64,000 nucleotides of DNA from Pleurocapsa sp. PCC 7327 (GTDB taxonomy: Bacteria > Cyanobacteriota > Cyanobacteriia > Cyanobacteriales > Microcystaceae), in NCBI RefSeq assembly GCF_000317025.1, contig NC_019689.1, positions 695,501-759,500 of the forward strand, written 5' to 3'. The translations under genes were made by a program, and so were the position numbers. Below, one piece after another: positions 1 through 9,589 of this stretch. The notes under the pieces are model-generated. The model was not told the origin of the DNA and made no database searches. It saw only the letters and a list, made by a program, of their open reading frames with translations. How positions within the stretch are numbered: the stretch's first letter is position 1; each line of letters begins with the position of its first letter.

Positions 1-139
1 AGTTATCAGTTACCAGTTAATAGCTATAGCTACGAATTATAGATATCTTTCTTTTTTTATCTCCTCCCTCCTCCCTATCCTCTCCTGCTCCCCCAGCTCC
101 TTACTCGCTGGTTACTGGTCCCTGGTCACTGGTTACTGA
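1..139. repeat. short tandem heptamer-type repeats (STRR-like) and pyrimidine-rich stretch
   Basis: Degenerate 7-bp units of the type TTACCAG/ACTGGTT recur at about 1-30 and again at about 107-139, separated by a CT-rich stretch. Such short tandemly repeated repetitive sequences are a familiar feature of cyanobacterial intergenic DNA. They lie directly downstream of the cheW stop codon. No gene is visible here. Confidence 0.6.
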
Positions 140-140
140 T

Positions 141-677
141 TTATGCTGCCCACCGTGCCGAACGTAAAATTGCTACGTGATTTAGAACTCGTAAAATTTG
201 AGTTGGTGAGGAATCGTCTTTTAAAACCCACTCCCCTTTGACGAAGGGCACGATGCGATCGGGGACGTTGGTTGGCATTTGCAACTGTTCCGCATCCAGC
301 CAGTCCATCTCTCCCAGCCGCTCGATCGCTAAGCCTAAAATCATTTCTTGATCTTCGATCGCAATTACCGGAATTTCTGCTCTATCGGTGTTTAACACCG
401 CCGGATCTCCTAAAAATTGTCCTAAGTCTGCTACCCAAATGACTTGACCCCGTAAATTGATTGTTCCCAATAGCAGGGGAGAGGAGTTGGGAATTGGCGT
501 AATGCGCTCGGTCGGTTGTTGCATGACTTCCATAATTCCCGTTGCTGGAAGGGCAAATTCATCGCTAGAAGGTAGGTAAAATCGCAGGTAAAGCTCTCCT
601 TCAGGCGTTTTTAACTCCTGGAGTTCGGGTGCTAAATTGCGCTCGTTTCCGGTGAAAAATTCCGGATTTCCAATCAT
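141..677 (-). CDS. CheW-like chemotaxis adaptor (PilI/TaxW type)
   Basis: 178 residues forming one CheW domain, the scaffold that couples a methyl-accepting receptor to a CheA-type kinase in the cytoplasm. The typical core is visible: an N-terminal strand pair reading LYLRFYLPSSDEFALPA, the conserved ILGLAIERLGEM-like segment in the second half, and the LGTINLRGQVIWVADLG segment around residues 69-85 that makes up the CheW signature. It is the third gene of a minus-strand run PatA-like, CheY-like, CheW-like, with only 8 bases between the cheY stop and this start. In Synechocystis the matching operons continue into a receptor and a CheA hybrid, which here would lie left of the window. The likely role is phototaxis or type IV pilus control, by family and context. 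Confidence 0.9.
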   Translation of the reverse strand: MIGNPEFFTGNERNLAPELQELKTPEGELYLRFYLPSSDEFALPATGIMEVMQQPTERITPIPNSSPLLLGTINLRGQVIWVADLGQFLGDPAVLNTDRAEIPVIAIEDQEMILGLAIERLGEMDWLDAEQLQMPTNVPDRIVPFVKGEWVLKDDSSPTQILRVLNHVAILRSARWAA

Positions 678-685
678 TGGTACTA

Positions 686-1051
686 TTATCCTCTCATTAG
701 CTGTTTAATAGTTCCAAGTAGTTCTACTGGTTGAAAAGGCTTGACTATGTAAGCATCTGCTCCTTGTTTCATTCCCCAATAGCGATCGAATTCTTCGGCT
801 TTGGTAGAGCAGAGAATTACTGGCACATCTTTAGTTTTTGGATCGGATTTGAGCCGCCGACAAACTTCGTAGCCATTCATCCGAGGCATGACGATATCCA
901 AGATGACTAGGTTGGGATGGTATTTTTGAACGTGTTCTAATGCTTCAACCCCATCTTGAACGATAGTCACTTTTAAACCGCTATTTTTGAGTAAATCTAA
1001 AATTATCTGCTGTTGTGTAGGACTATCTTCTACAACCAGAACTTTGCTCAT
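686..1051 (-). CDS. CheY-like single-domain response regulator (PilH/TaxY type)
   Basis: 121 residues, one receiver domain. The acidic pair E8/D9, the phosphoacceptor D52 in VILDIVMPRMNG, the hydroxyl residue S82 and the conserved lysine K104 in the IVKPF motif are all present, so phosphorylation should be possible. There is no output domain, so it acts by protein contact. It sits between the PatA-like and CheW-like genes on the same strand; the 228-base gap upstream could hold its own promoter. In cyanobacteria this arrangement belongs to pilus-based phototaxis operons (family knowledge); the signal sensed here cannot be told from sequence. Confidence 0.92.
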   Translation of the reverse strand: MSKVLVVEDSPTQQQIILDLLKNSGLKVTIVQDGVEALEHVQKYHPNLVILDIVMPRMNGYEVCRRLKSDPKTKDVPVILCSTKAEEFDRYWGMKQGADAYIVKPFQPVELLGTIKQLMRG

Positions 1052-1279
1052 AATCCCCCATCTAAATTATCCAATAACATAAAATTGACGTTTAGTGACT
1101 GACACCGAGCTTGTATTTGTTAGAATTCATTTTTTTTAGGCATCGACAGTTTTAACATGTTTAACTTTAAACACAATACATTAAACTTAACTCGACTGAA
1201 AATAATTGATACACATATAATAATGTGCCCAACTTTTGCCGCTAACTACCACACTGCAATTCTTTTTTTTGCCCCCACG

Positions 1280-2506
1280 TTACTTCAGGCACATTTCTAA
1301 ATTCAAATATTTTTCTAACAACAATAGTAACTCGCGTTCTCCAAACGGCTTAGTGAGATAGTCGGTCGCGCCTACCAAGCGTGCCCTTACTCGATCGACA
1401 AAGGCTTCCTTGCCCGTCAACATAATAATGGGAGTCTGCCGAAACGCAACCGATCGCCGCAGCATGGCGCAGACCTCGTACCCTTCTAGCTGAGGCATAG
1501 CAATGTCGCACAGAATCAGATCCGGCTTGAGTTGGAAAACCCGACCCAACGCCTGAAGCGGATCGGCGATCGCAGTGGCTCGAAGACCTTTCTCCTGGAG
1601 AATATATTCGACTATTTTGCCGATGCTCGCATCGTCGTCGATGCAGACCACGTGGGGGGAATGGTTCCCTTCTTGGACTTCCCGGCTTAATTGAGACTTC
1701 TGTTTTTTTGGCGCGATCGCATCGATTAGGTGAATCCATCCCCTCTCGGCGTAGGGATAAATCCCTTTGGCTAGGGTTAATAAATCGCGATTGAGAAATC
1801 TAGAGAGTTGGCGCAGTGAAGTTTTGCCGTCTGCCCAACGGGCTAGGCTTTGATAGGCTTGTTCGGGTAAAGTTGCCTTCAATTTAGCTTCGTTGCCGAT
1901 GGTGAAACTTTGATGGGGTGACTGAATGTAGGGATGAAATTGTTTCCACTGCTGTAGTTGCCCCACGATCTTAACCAGTTGGGGGGCAACATCTAAGGCA
2001 GTTAATTGGGGAGCAAGCGCCGTCCCTGCCTCAAAAACGAATGCGCCGTGACGCAGGCTTAATAGATCGAACAGTACCTCCGCGATCGCGCTTTCGATAA
2101 TGCTGCGTGCTTGCTCTGGCGAGAGCTGCTTTTTCTCCAACAACAGCCAAAGATAAGCATACTCTGGCTCGTTGGTCGTTGCGAGCGACGCGCTCTGCAA
2201 CAGGTCGATCGCTCCCTGGGCTTGATAGCGATGGAGGTAATCGCGCAGGCGGATTAGACTACTACTGGCGCGATCGGCTCCGTAGACAATTTTCCCATTA
2301 ACGAAAAAAATCAGCCAATATTGTCCGGTTCCTAAAGTTGTTTTCGGCTCGGAAGCAAAAGTCTGCCAATCTTTTTTCCAAACTTTCCGCTCCGAACCCT
2401 CTAAGCTAGTTGGATAGGCTTCAACTAATAGCTCGCCCGTTCGCTGACCCAATTCGATCAGTTGCAGGACACTTCGGAGATCGATTTCAGATAACGTTCC
2501 CTGCAT
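1280..2506 (-). CDS. PatA/PilG-type response regulator (DUF4388 plus receiver)
   Basis: About 408 residues. The N-terminal half matches the PatA/DUF4388 module (MQGTLSEIDLRSVLQLIELG). The C-terminal receiver domain runs from about residue 285 to the end, with the DDD triad in VVCIDDDASIGK, the phosphoacceptor Asp in LILCDIAMPQLEGYE, and TKPF carrying the lysine. The frame stays open to a TTG at 2527, but the ATG at 2506 starts the family motif exactly, so it is preferred; no clear Shine-Dalgarno precedes either. It is the first gene of the minus-strand taxis operon. PatA-type proteins feed chemotaxis-like relays governing pili, and in Nostoc heterocyst pattern. Confidence 0.88.
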   Translation of the reverse strand: MQGTLSEIDLRSVLQLIELGQRTGELLVEAYPTSLEGSERKVWKKDWQTFASEPKTTLGTGQYWLIFFVNGKIVYGADRASSSLIRLRDYLHRYQAQGAIDLLQSASLATTNEPEYAYLWLLLEKKQLSPEQARSIIESAIAEVLFDLLSLRHGAFVFEAGTALAPQLTALDVAPQLVKIVGQLQQWKQFHPYIQSPHQSFTIGNEAKLKATLPEQAYQSLARWADGKTSLRQLSRFLNRDLLTLAKGIYPYAERGWIHLIDAIAPKKQKSQLSREVQEGNHSPHVVCIDDDASIGKIVEYILQEKGLRATAIADPLQALGRVFQLKPDLILCDIAMPQLEGYEVCAMLRRSVAFRQTPIIMLTGKEAFVDRVRARLVGATDYLTKPFGERELLLLLEKYLNLEMCLK

Positions 2507-3005
2507 GAGGCGATCGTCTGCTCGCAAAGAATTCTTTATGCCAATTAGGTTGGTAAATCTTGAATAGCTGTCCTATATAATACCTTAGTTTAGAGGAATA
2601 CTTAGAAAAGATAATTTTCTCGATTGGCACTACTTTTGGGAAAGGTCTTGGCAAGGTCTTCTGAAGCTGGTTATCCTTGATACTAGCGATGTCATTTCTC
2701 TATGGTCTCGCAACAGAGATAGTCGAGCAGGTCGAGCTTGCGATCGCAGATTGTCTGACAAAGAAAGCCATAAATTAGCTACATTTATAGAAATTTAAAT
2801 TCTCAAAGAGCTTTGTTAACTTTCATGAATTATTACACTGGGCAGATGCGCGCAAAACTTATATGTCATGCTAAGCAAGAAGAAAAAAGATATCAATTTT
2901 ATTAATAATGCTAGGCTTAGCCCCGTTTTATCGAGATCGATTGCAATATTCATTAACCTTATTGTCAACTGTTAGGCAAAAGAGATACCAAGAGGATCGC
3001 GACTC
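2507..3005. other. divergent intergenic region between patA-like and hmpF-like genes
   Basis: About 500 bases with no convincing gene. It should hold the divergent promoters of the taxis operon (leftward) and the HmpF-like gene (rightward). An AT-rich segment reading CTATATAATACC lies near 2570, and AT-rich tracts near 2780-2830 and 2890-2960 could hold -10 elements, but no promoter can be fixed with confidence. A 29-codon reading frame near 2690-2780 lacks a ribosome binding site and is not called. Confidence 0.4.
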
Positions 3006-4619
3006 GTGCTATATCTGGCAGAAGTTAAAAAGCAAATAAAAGGATTCATAGGCGGAGCAAAAACAGAACTCAAACTCCTAGCTTGCCAGCACAACGACCA
3101 AACTTGGAGTGCCGTTCCGGGGGACGAAACGATCGCCTGCGACGAGCTCGCCCAAGCTGGAGAAGGAGCGCTGGTGCTCGTCAACCTAAGTAACAATCGG
3201 CAACTTCAGGGAAAACCCGAATTGGCTGGCATCGAGCTAGTAAGGCAGTTGCAAAAGCTGTCTCGGCTTCTGGAAAAGACAAAAGACCAACAAGAAGAAA
3301 TCGAACAATGGAAACAGTCTCTGAGCATTCAAAGCGAGGAACTCACCCGCCGCCAAATGGACATGGAGGCGCGGCTCGAACAAATCGACCAGATGCAAGA
3401 AGAGTTTCAGGAACTCGAGCGCCAGCGACAGGAAATGGAGGCGAATTGGCAGCGTTTTCGAGCCGAGCAAGAGCGCATCGAACAGTTGCATCGACAAATT
3501 GGTCCAATTGATTGGAATTCGCCGCAAGTTGGCAAGGTTCAAGCAATTATCGGTCGCCTTTTCGCCAATCCCGATCGCGCCACTGCCGTAGAAACGCAGA
3601 TCCAGTCGGCACGGGAAGCGCTTGAGCGCCAACAAACCCTCTTAAAGAATCATCTACAACAACTCGAACAAGAAAAAGCCAGCCTCGAACAACGACAAAA
3701 CGATATTAACCAGCAGGGCGAAGCGATTAAAACTCGCAAGCAGGAGTTAGAGTCGCTCGTCGCTGCACTACAGGAGAGCCAAATTCAACTTCAGGTACGT
3801 GAATCGCTTCTGACAAGCAAGCAAGAACTTTTGGAGCGCATCAATCTCGAAATCGGAGCGACGGAGGACTTAAGAAAAATTCTGACTGGCGCGGGAGACA
3901 CCCAAAGCAAACAGCAAGTTGACATTAAAACTCTGGAAAATATGCCTTTGGGAGAGTTACAGGAAACGGTCAAGAATCTCCAAGCAGATTTTGATAAGTT
4001 AGTTCGTTTTGTCAACGATCAAGAAGAAGAACTGTCCTTGCAATGTCAAGCCGTTGCAGAATTAGAAGAAAAATTAAAAACAGCTAACGATTACGAGCGC
4101 TTCGATCTTGAGTCAGAACTGGCAGAAGAGCAAGAGAGAAGAAAAATGCTCGATGAAACTCTGTTCGGTCAGCGGCGCAGGCTTAGAGAGCGACAAGCCA
4201 TTCTTTCTCAGTACCTAAAAGTGTTGCGCCGCCGTCAGGGAGTGATGGAGATAGAGGATAATCTCCAGCAAATCAATCTAGAGCCAATTCTGCTTCAGTT
4301 AAAAGAGAAAAAACGCAACGCCCAACAAGATCGGCAACGGCAAGAGAAAGAGATCGAACAGTTGCACTCGAGCATCCAAGAGCTTCGACGACAAATTGCC
4401 CAGCAAGAAAGCGATCGCGCCGCTAAAATGCAAGAGTTACAACGGCAAGAAGCCAACTGGGAGCAAGCCAAGGCAGCTTTGTCAGAACTTCAGTCGCGTG
4501 TCAAGCTTTATGAAGAAGCTCTCAGTCCCTTGCAAAGTAACTTAACAAAAAGCCGACAGAAGGTAGAGGAAGTGGCACGGTTGTTTAGTTCTGTAGAACA
4601 ACCCCAAGCGAGCGCTTAA
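3006..4619 (+). CDS. hmpF: coiled-coil pilus-taxis protein, HmpF-like
   Basis: 537 residues with a GTG start. The first about 80 residues (MLYLAEVKKQIKGFIGG, then LKLLACQHNDQTWSAVPGDE) match my memory of HmpF, a filament- and motility-associated cyanobacterial protein. The rest is almost unbroken heptad-like coiled coil rich in E, Q, R and L (about 80-520), with no membrane segment. HmpF is required for pilus-driven motility in Nostoc, where it responds to the Hmp chemotaxis-like system. Here it is divergent from a PatA/CheY/CheW operon, which fits the same job. The assignment rests on the N-terminus and context; a generic coiled-coil protein is the alternative. It ends 33 bases before the stop of the convergent tilS. 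Confidence 0.72.
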   Translation: MLYLAEVKKQIKGFIGGAKTELKLLACQHNDQTWSAVPGDETIACDELAQAGEGALVLVNLSNNRQLQGKPELAGIELVRQLQKLSRLLEKTKDQQEEIEQWKQSLSIQSEELTRRQMDMEARLEQIDQMQEEFQELERQRQEMEANWQRFRAEQERIEQLHRQIGPIDWNSPQVGKVQAIIGRLFANPDRATAVETQIQSAREALERQQTLLKNHLQQLEQEKASLEQRQNDINQQGEAIKTRKQELESLVAALQESQIQLQVRESLLTSKQELLERINLEIGATEDLRKILTGAGDTQSKQQVDIKTLENMPLGELQETVKNLQADFDKLVRFVNDQEEELSLQCQAVAELEEKLKTANDYERFDLESELAEEQERRKMLDETLFGQRRRLRERQAILSQYLKVLRRRQGVMEIEDNLQQINLEPILLQLKEKKRNAQQDRQRQEKEIEQLHSSIQELRRQIAQQESDRAAKMQELQRQEANWEQAKAALSELQSRVKLYEEALSPLQSNLTKSRQKVEEVARLFSSVEQPQASA

Positions 4620-4651
4620 TACAATTCGGAAGTCGGAAGTAAACAATTAAA

Positions 4652-5623
4652 CTAACACCTCAAAATAATCCAATCGCCTTGGACTTCTGCAACTGCTCCT
4701 CCAGGAAATGGAGGAGTCCGAGTTCGGTTAGGAGCGTTGATGAGATGAGTTAGCGCTTCGATTTGCTCGAAAGTGGGCGCTTCGCTCAAATATTGCTGCA
4801 AAAATTGCCGCATGACTCGCCTTTGTAGGGCAAGGGGAGCGCCACGCAAACAAAAACGATTTAATTTTATTGGCTCGCCAGTTATCGCCTGTTGTAATAG
4901 TTGACTGGCAGATGCTTCCAGATACTCTACCTCTGCCCGCAGTAATTCTGCCGTTCGTGCTAATGCCGTTTCCACTTGTGGATTGAAGTGGGTTTGTAAA
5001 TAGGGCAATAAATCGGTGCGGATGCGATTGCGAGCATAGTTGAGGTTTTGATTCGCTGCATCTTCCCAAACAGGGAGTTGAAACTTTTGGCAGAATTCTA
5101 GAGTTTCCGCGCGAGAAACGTTCAAAAGAGGGCGGATTAGCTCGATTTCAGGAGTTAGAGAACGCTGCCAAGCAAGGGCACTGAGTCCGTCAGTGCCAGC
5201 ACCTCGGATGAGATTATATAGGAGAGTTTCGGCGCGATCGCTGAGGGTATGCCCGGTGACAATAGTTTCAAATCCTTGTTCCTGGGCAATTTCAATTAAA
5301 GCATGGTAGCGCCATTCTCTAGCAGCTGCTTCGGTTTCCGCAATTTGCTCGGCAGTTTTTAGGTAGAAAGGAATTTTCCATTGACGGGCGAGTTCTTCAA
5401 CATGTTTGGCAATTCCCGCATCTGTTGACCAACGATGGTCGCAATGGGCGATCGCGAGCTGCCAATTCCATTTTGGCTGCAAATCTAGCAGTAGTTTCAT
5501 CAAACATAAAGAGTCCTGTCCCCCAGATACCGCCACCAACAAACGTCTACCTTTTTTTAAAAGCTGTCGTTGCCGCAGTGTCTGATGCACTCTTGCGTGG
5601 AGAATTGTCCAACTGTTTATCAT
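4652..5623 (-). CDS. tilS: tRNA(Ile)-lysidine synthase TilS
   Basis: 323 residues. The N-type ATP pyrophosphatase P-loop SGGQDS lies at about 34-39, followed by the family motifs HCDHRWSTD, TGHTLSDRAET and IRPLL; NYARNRIR also fits TilS. The enzyme ligates lysine to C34 of the tRNA-Ile CAU anticodon, making lysidine and switching decoding from AUG to AUA; it is essential in most bacteria. The length is that of the short cyanobacterial form without a large C-terminal extension. It is convergent with the HmpF-like gene (32 bases between stops) and starts with ATG at 5623. Confidence 0.95.
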   Translation of the reverse strand: MINSWTILHARVHQTLRQRQLLKKGRRLLVAVSGGQDSLCLMKLLLDLQPKWNWQLAIAHCDHRWSTDAGIAKHVEELARQWKIPFYLKTAEQIAETEAAAREWRYHALIEIAQEQGFETIVTGHTLSDRAETLLYNLIRGAGTDGLSALAWQRSLTPEIELIRPLLNVSRAETLEFCQKFQLPVWEDAANQNLNYARNRIRTDLLPYLQTHFNPQVETALARTAELLRAEVEYLEASASQLLQQAITGEPIKLNRFCLRGAPLALQRRVMRQFLQQYLSEAPTFEQIEALTHLINAPNRTRTPPFPGGAVAEVQGDWIILRC

Positions 5624-5810
5624 TTCCTATTGCAATTGGACGAGATAAGGAGGATCCGATAGATTATAGCGGAGCATTTGCCAAATTTTTATTTGACTTT
5701 GCCTCAAAACTCCTTTTTTTGCCAACCATCTCCTGACATAGCTACACCCATTCAGTTTGGAGACTCAATGGAGTCAGTCCAGATGCGATTGCCCCTGAGA
5801 ATTTTATTGC

Positions 5811-6854
5811 TTAAAAGAACCAGCCGTAGGAATGTAACCCTTTGCCCAATAAATTTACACCGAGGTAGCAAACCCAGATGACAACAAAACCACTAGCTGC
5901 TAAGATAGCCGGTTTCCTCCCTTGCCAGCCGCGAGTAATGCGAGCGTGGAGATAGGCGGCAAACACCAGCCAAGTAATCAATGCCCAAGTTTCCTTAGGA
6001 TCCCAGCTCCAGTACGAACCCCAGGCTTCATTTGCCCAAACGGCTCCGGCAATAATGCCAATCGTCAGGAGAGGAAAGCCCAGTCCGATAATGCGATAAC
6101 TAATATTGTCGAGGGTATCGGCTAAACTTAGACGTTGGGGAGAAAGGGTAGGAGCCGCAGGAACATCGGCAATAGAAGTTGTTGGCGGCGTAGCTAAATT
6201 GAGAACTGCCGTGCTGCCTCTGCCGTTGCTCTCTGACACTACGGGCGCGACAGCAGTGGAATTATTATCTGTTAGCTGGTGTTGGGAGGTTAGCGAGCGA
6301 AGATTAGTACGATAGCCGCCCGTCCCAACAGAACTGCCGCGTAGCTCTACCGCTTGAGTGCGAGTGACCGCCAAGAAAGCGATCGCAAGCAGAGAACCTA
6401 CCATGAGCGCAGCATAGCTGAGCATCATGACGCTGACGTGCATCATCAACCAATTAGATTTCAAAGCCGGAACTAACGGAGCAGAGGCTTGCATCTCTGA
6501 GGGAAGAGATAGAGCGGCAAAAGCCGTAATTCCCATCGCTACTGGAGTTGTCGCTACGCCCACCAAACGACTGCGACTCATTCTCTCGGCAATTAGGTGA
6601 ACGGTGGTTATCCCCCAAGTCAGGAAAAATAGCGATTCGTATAAATTGCTCAAGGGGAAATAACCCGCCTCTAGCCAACGAGCGCCCAGTAAAGCAGCGA
6701 TACACAAGTTGGCAATCCAGACTCCTGCCGTTCCTAAAGCTGATAGATAAGGAATTTCTGGAAAGGCAGCACCTCCCCAGTAAATCAGCATCGTCAAAAA
6801 TAAAACTAAGAACGAAGTATTGTCTAGAATGTTTTGAAGGGTTACTAAATCCAT
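5811..6854 (-). CDS. ccsA: cytochrome c biogenesis protein CcsA (Ycf5)
   Basis: 347-residue polytopic membrane protein. The haem-handling tryptophan-rich WWD segment ([18 protein letters not shown]) lies about 70 residues before the C-terminus, with conserved histidines on flanking helices ([31 protein letters not shown]). CcsA works with CcsB (Ccs1) in system II to carry haem across the thylakoid membrane and attach it to apocytochromes f and c6. A Thr/Ser/Pro-rich hydrophilic stretch at about 170-240 breaks the helices and is a usual variable loop. ccsB is not in the window. It lies 187 bases upstream of tilS on the same strand; co-transcription is possible but not shown. Confidence 0.93.
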   Translation of the reverse strand: MDLVTLQNILDNTSFLVLFLTMLIYWGGAAFPEIPYLSALGTAGVWIANLCIAALLGARWLEAGYFPLSNLYESLFFLTWGITTVHLIAERMSRSRLVGVATTPVAMGITAFAALSLPSEMQASAPLVPALKSNWLMMHVSVMMLSYAALMVGSLLAIAFLAVTRTQAVELRGSSVGTGGYRTNLRSLTSQHQLTDNNSTAVAPVVSESNGRGSTAVLNLATPPTTSIADVPAAPTLSPQRLSLADTLDNISYRIIGLGFPLLTIGIIAGAVWANEAWGSYWSWDPKETWALITWLVFAAYLHARITRGWQGRKPAILAASGFVVIWVCYLGVNLLGKGLHSYGWFF

Positions 6855-6973
6855 AATCTTCTAAGAAAGTTTTTTAATAACTGACAGCACTAAGCTTGTC
6901 ATTATTCAATTGTAGGTTATTGGTCATTTGTCCTTGGTTATTTGTCCTTTGTTCTTGGCGTACCGATAATCAG

Positions 6974-8506
6974 TCAGTGATATCGGGGTCTTCCTAAGGT
7001 CGTGATATAAATGACGGCTTCATCTTCAGGAATTCCCAAAACCTCATTCACTTGGTCGTCAAAAAAGCCGCCAATGCCGCTTGCGCCGAGATTGAGATGA
7101 ATGGCTGCCAGATTGAGTCGCTGTCCTAAATGTCCAGCATCCATGTGTAGATAGCGGTAGGCGCGATCGCCATATTTAGCGATTGCCTTCTGTAAATCGG
7201 CGGTATGGAAAACCACAGCCGCCGCATCCCTACCCAATTCTTGCCCCAAACACAAAAAATGCAACTCGCGTCGAAAGTTTTTGAAGCGAATTTGCCGCAG
7301 TTCTTGAGCTTTGGGCGCGTAGTAATAACAGCCTTCTTCTAATCCCGTCACGCCAGACACTGCTACAAAGGTTTCAATTAAATCCAAATCAAAATAGTCT
7401 GGAGAGAGATCCAATCCCTGGTCGATATAATCTTCGGGATGATAGGTAAAATTCAGTAGCGCTTTTAGTTCCTCTAGGGTCAGCTCTTCGCCAGTGTAAG
7501 CGCGAGTAGAACGCCGCCTCAGAATAGTACTTTCTAGTTCTGAGAGCCTCTCTCCCCAATCAATGGGATTAGTTTTTGTAGAAATTTTTAGACAGAAGGG
7601 AAAGTTATATTTATCCTCTAAGGAAATCGCCTCCTCTACTCGTTCGGGGGGAGCTGGGGGTTCGGCGCGATCGATCTCAGTTGCTTGATGAAAATAGCCC
7701 AACAAATCTCCGTCGGGAATCTCTGGATATTGTGTCTGAATATCAGAAGCTAAGGCAGTCGTACCGCTAGGCAAATGTTGTCTAATGTCTAGCAAATCTG
7801 CTAGAGGAATGACTGTAATGACTCCTTCCTGTTCGGGATCGAGATAGAGCAGAGCGTCCATTGCTCGATCCCTAAATCCGCCGATGAGATGGGGTCGGTA
7901 ATCATTCATCGCACTGGCTAGCTCGATATTCCCCAGCAGATGTCCGGTATCCAAGAAAATTCGACGATAGGCGCGATCTTCGTAACGCCACGCCGAACGA
8001 TAGAAAATGGCTGTCGTGACGATCGCAAGTTGGGTATTTTCTAAAGCTGGATGCCAAAAACAAGCTGCTTGTAGGTCATTCCAAACCTCACTCGCCCAAA
8101 AATGAATCAGGGAATGGTTTTGTGGCTGATAGTTATACAATCCCGCACCCAATAGAGGGGTGCCGCGAGAAATGAGATAAACCTCTGCTGGATATAACCC
8201 TCCAGCCGACGGAGCTGCCCTGAGATACACTGGCGCACCCATGGTTGGCAGCTTGGCAGTCAAGCCATAACTGCAAAACAGCAATCGCGACAGTCGCCGC
8301 CAATTGCGATCGCTCGGTTCGGACGAGGTTCCGCGCTCCTCTGACAGATAGGGTTTGAGGTCGATCGCGTTACCAATTTTGTATTCTTTAAAAGGAGATG
8401 GTTGATTTGCCCAATCCAGAGCTTTGTTTTTGGAGGCAATCGTTTCTGGATGGTATTTGGTTCGCTCGTGGTAGTGAGTAGCAATTGATGTCTGCAAGTA
8501 TGCCAT
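6974..8506 (-). CDS. tandem SagB/ThcOx-type nitroreductase-like oxidoreductase
   Basis: About 510 residues made of two copies of an FMN-dependent nitroreductase-like domain. The first is about 15-255 (RLLFCSYGLTAK, APSAGGLYPAEVYLI, LDTGHLLGNIELASA); the second is about 315-510 (LRRRSTRAYTGEELT, MDAGHLGQRLNLAAIH, GIGGFFDDQVNEVLG). SagB-type enzymes oxidise azolines to azoles in RiPP maturation, but stand-alone double-domain versions of unknown substrate are common in bacteria. No precursor peptide or YcaO cyclodehydratase is nearby. The ATG at 8506 is preferred over a TTG 14 codons upstream. Between the domains is a Pro/Glu-rich linker. Family sure; reaction unknown. Confidence 0.85.
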   Translation of the reverse strand: MAYLQTSIATHYHERTKYHPETIASKNKALDWANQPSPFKEYKIGNAIDLKPYLSEERGTSSEPSDRNWRRLSRLLFCSYGLTAKLPTMGAPVYLRAAPSAGGLYPAEVYLISRGTPLLGAGLYNYQPQNHSLIHFWASEVWNDLQAACFWHPALENTQLAIVTTAIFYRSAWRYEDRAYRRIFLDTGHLLGNIELASAMNDYRPHLIGGFRDRAMDALLYLDPEQEGVITVIPLADLLDIRQHLPSGTTALASDIQTQYPEIPDGDLLGYFHQATEIDRAEPPAPPERVEEAISLEDKYNFPFCLKISTKTNPIDWGERLSELESTILRRRSTRAYTGEELTLEELKALLNFTYHPEDYIDQGLDLSPDYFDLDLIETFVAVSGVTGLEEGCYYYAPKAQELRQIRFKNFRRELHFLCLGQELGRDAAAVVFHTADLQKAIAKYGDRAYRYLHMDAGHLGQRLNLAAIHLNLGASGIGGFFDDQVNEVLGIPEDEAVIYITTLGRPRYH

Positions 8507-8742
8507 AGGGGTTGCCTGCTCGTTTCGCTTCGTTTTCCATCTTGACAAAGCTTTGAGGTTTTTGCTAAGCGCTATCTGCCCTTGACGGTGTTGTTACAAA
8601 TCTTAAAAAAAAGTTAGAAAGAAATGTCGTCAAGGCTACAGTCTCCTATTTTAAGAAAAAGCTGAGCATAAATACTCAAAAGAAAAGCTGCTCGCAAACT
8701 CAGACAGACTGTATCAACGGAAGAACATAATAGCAAACCTAT

Positions 8743-9285
8743 ATGCAAAAGCTAAATGCAAAAGAATTATTAGCCCAATATATTGAAGGTCAACGGGACT
8801 TTACCGAGCTAGATCTAAGTCAAGCAGATTTATTTGAAGCGAATTTACAGGAAATCGATCTCTCTCGCAGCAATCTTCAGAGAACTTATCTGCCCTACGC
8901 CAACTTGACCAATGCGAATCTACAAGAAGTCGAATTTCAGAGTGCTCAATTGAGCAACGCGCAACTGTGTCAAGCGAATCTAACTAAAGCAAATCTACAA
9001 AGAGCTAAGCTCTCTAGAGCCAATCTTCGCTATGCTAATTTGCGAGAAGCAAACCTGAGCGAAGCGGATTTACAGAGAGCCGATCTATCGTTTGCCGATC
9101 TCAGCTACGCTAACTTAAGTCACGCAGATTTGCGCCGAGCTAATTTAGAGAAAGCCAATCTCTACCAAGCTCAACTTGGGGGAGCCAATCTATTTGGCGC
9201 GCAGAACGTAGATTTGGATCGTGCCCAACTGGATGCTAGCACGATTAATCCGAACGGCTACCGACAGTTAAGTGGTGAAGAGTAA
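8743..9285 (+). CDS. pentapeptide repeat protein
   Basis: 180 residues. From about residue 20 to 165 the sequence is nearly pure A(N/D)LxxA pentapeptide repeats (ANLTNANLQ, ADLSFADLSYANLSHADL and similar), predicted to fold as a right-handed quadrilateral beta-helix. There is no signal peptide or membrane segment, so it is probably cytoplasmic. Pentapeptide proteins are abundant in cyanobacteria, mostly of unknown role; a few in other bacteria mimic DNA and protect gyrase, but nothing here points that way. It stands alone, divergent from the SagB-type gene and convergent with the next small gene. Confidence 0.88.
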   Translation: MQKLNAKELLAQYIEGQRDFTELDLSQADLFEANLQEIDLSRSNLQRTYLPYANLTNANLQEVEFQSAQLSNAQLCQANLTKANLQRAKLSRANLRYANLREANLSEADLQRADLSFADLSYANLSHADLRRANLEKANLYQAQLGGANLFGAQNVDLDRAQLDASTINPNGYRQLSGEE

Positions 9286-9304
9286 GAAACAGTTATCTTC
9301 TCTC

Positions 9305-9586
9305 TTAAATCGGCTGACGCTGATAAGGGCTGTAAACTCTAGCGTAATAGGCTAGAATCGCTTCTATCTGTTGGCGATCGCGATCGCTGAGATTCGTAGG
9401 ATATTCAACCTGCAATGCGCTAATTTGACTCTGGTTGTAATCGAAGTGCTGGCAATCTTGAGCAATGAGCGTTGCTTTGATTCCCGCGACTTGTCGCAAG
9501 TGAGCAGCTACCTCTCGGTAAATGGCTAAAGGCAAACCGGGGTAAGTAACCCGTTCTCGTAGCCCTTCAATTGCTGTTTGGCCCAT
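9305..9586 (-). CDS. conserved hypothetical protein, 93 residues
   Basis: A small soluble protein I cannot assign. It is predicted alpha/beta with no cysteines other than one in IAQDCQHFDY, no signal peptide and no membrane helix. The sequence holds AIEGLRERVTYPGLPLAIYRE near the N-terminus and a helical C-terminal half ending in a YYARVYSPYQRQ motif. Its start lies three bases after the stop of the upstream lipoprotein gene, so the two are very likely translated from one mRNA; a role linked to that PilP-like protein is an inference. Codon use matches neighbours and the length is typical of a genuine gene. Confidence 0.75.
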   Translation of the reverse strand: MGQTAIEGLRERVTYPGLPLAIYREVAAHLRQVAGIKATLIAQDCQHFDYNQSQISALQVEYPTNLSDRDRQQIEAILAYYARVYSPYQRQPI

Positions 9587-9589
9587 ATC

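Noticed and set aside
2690-2780. 29-codon plus-strand ORF between patA-like and hmpF-like genes
   Set aside because: No Shine-Dalgarno, and composition includes a HIP1 site; no support for translation.
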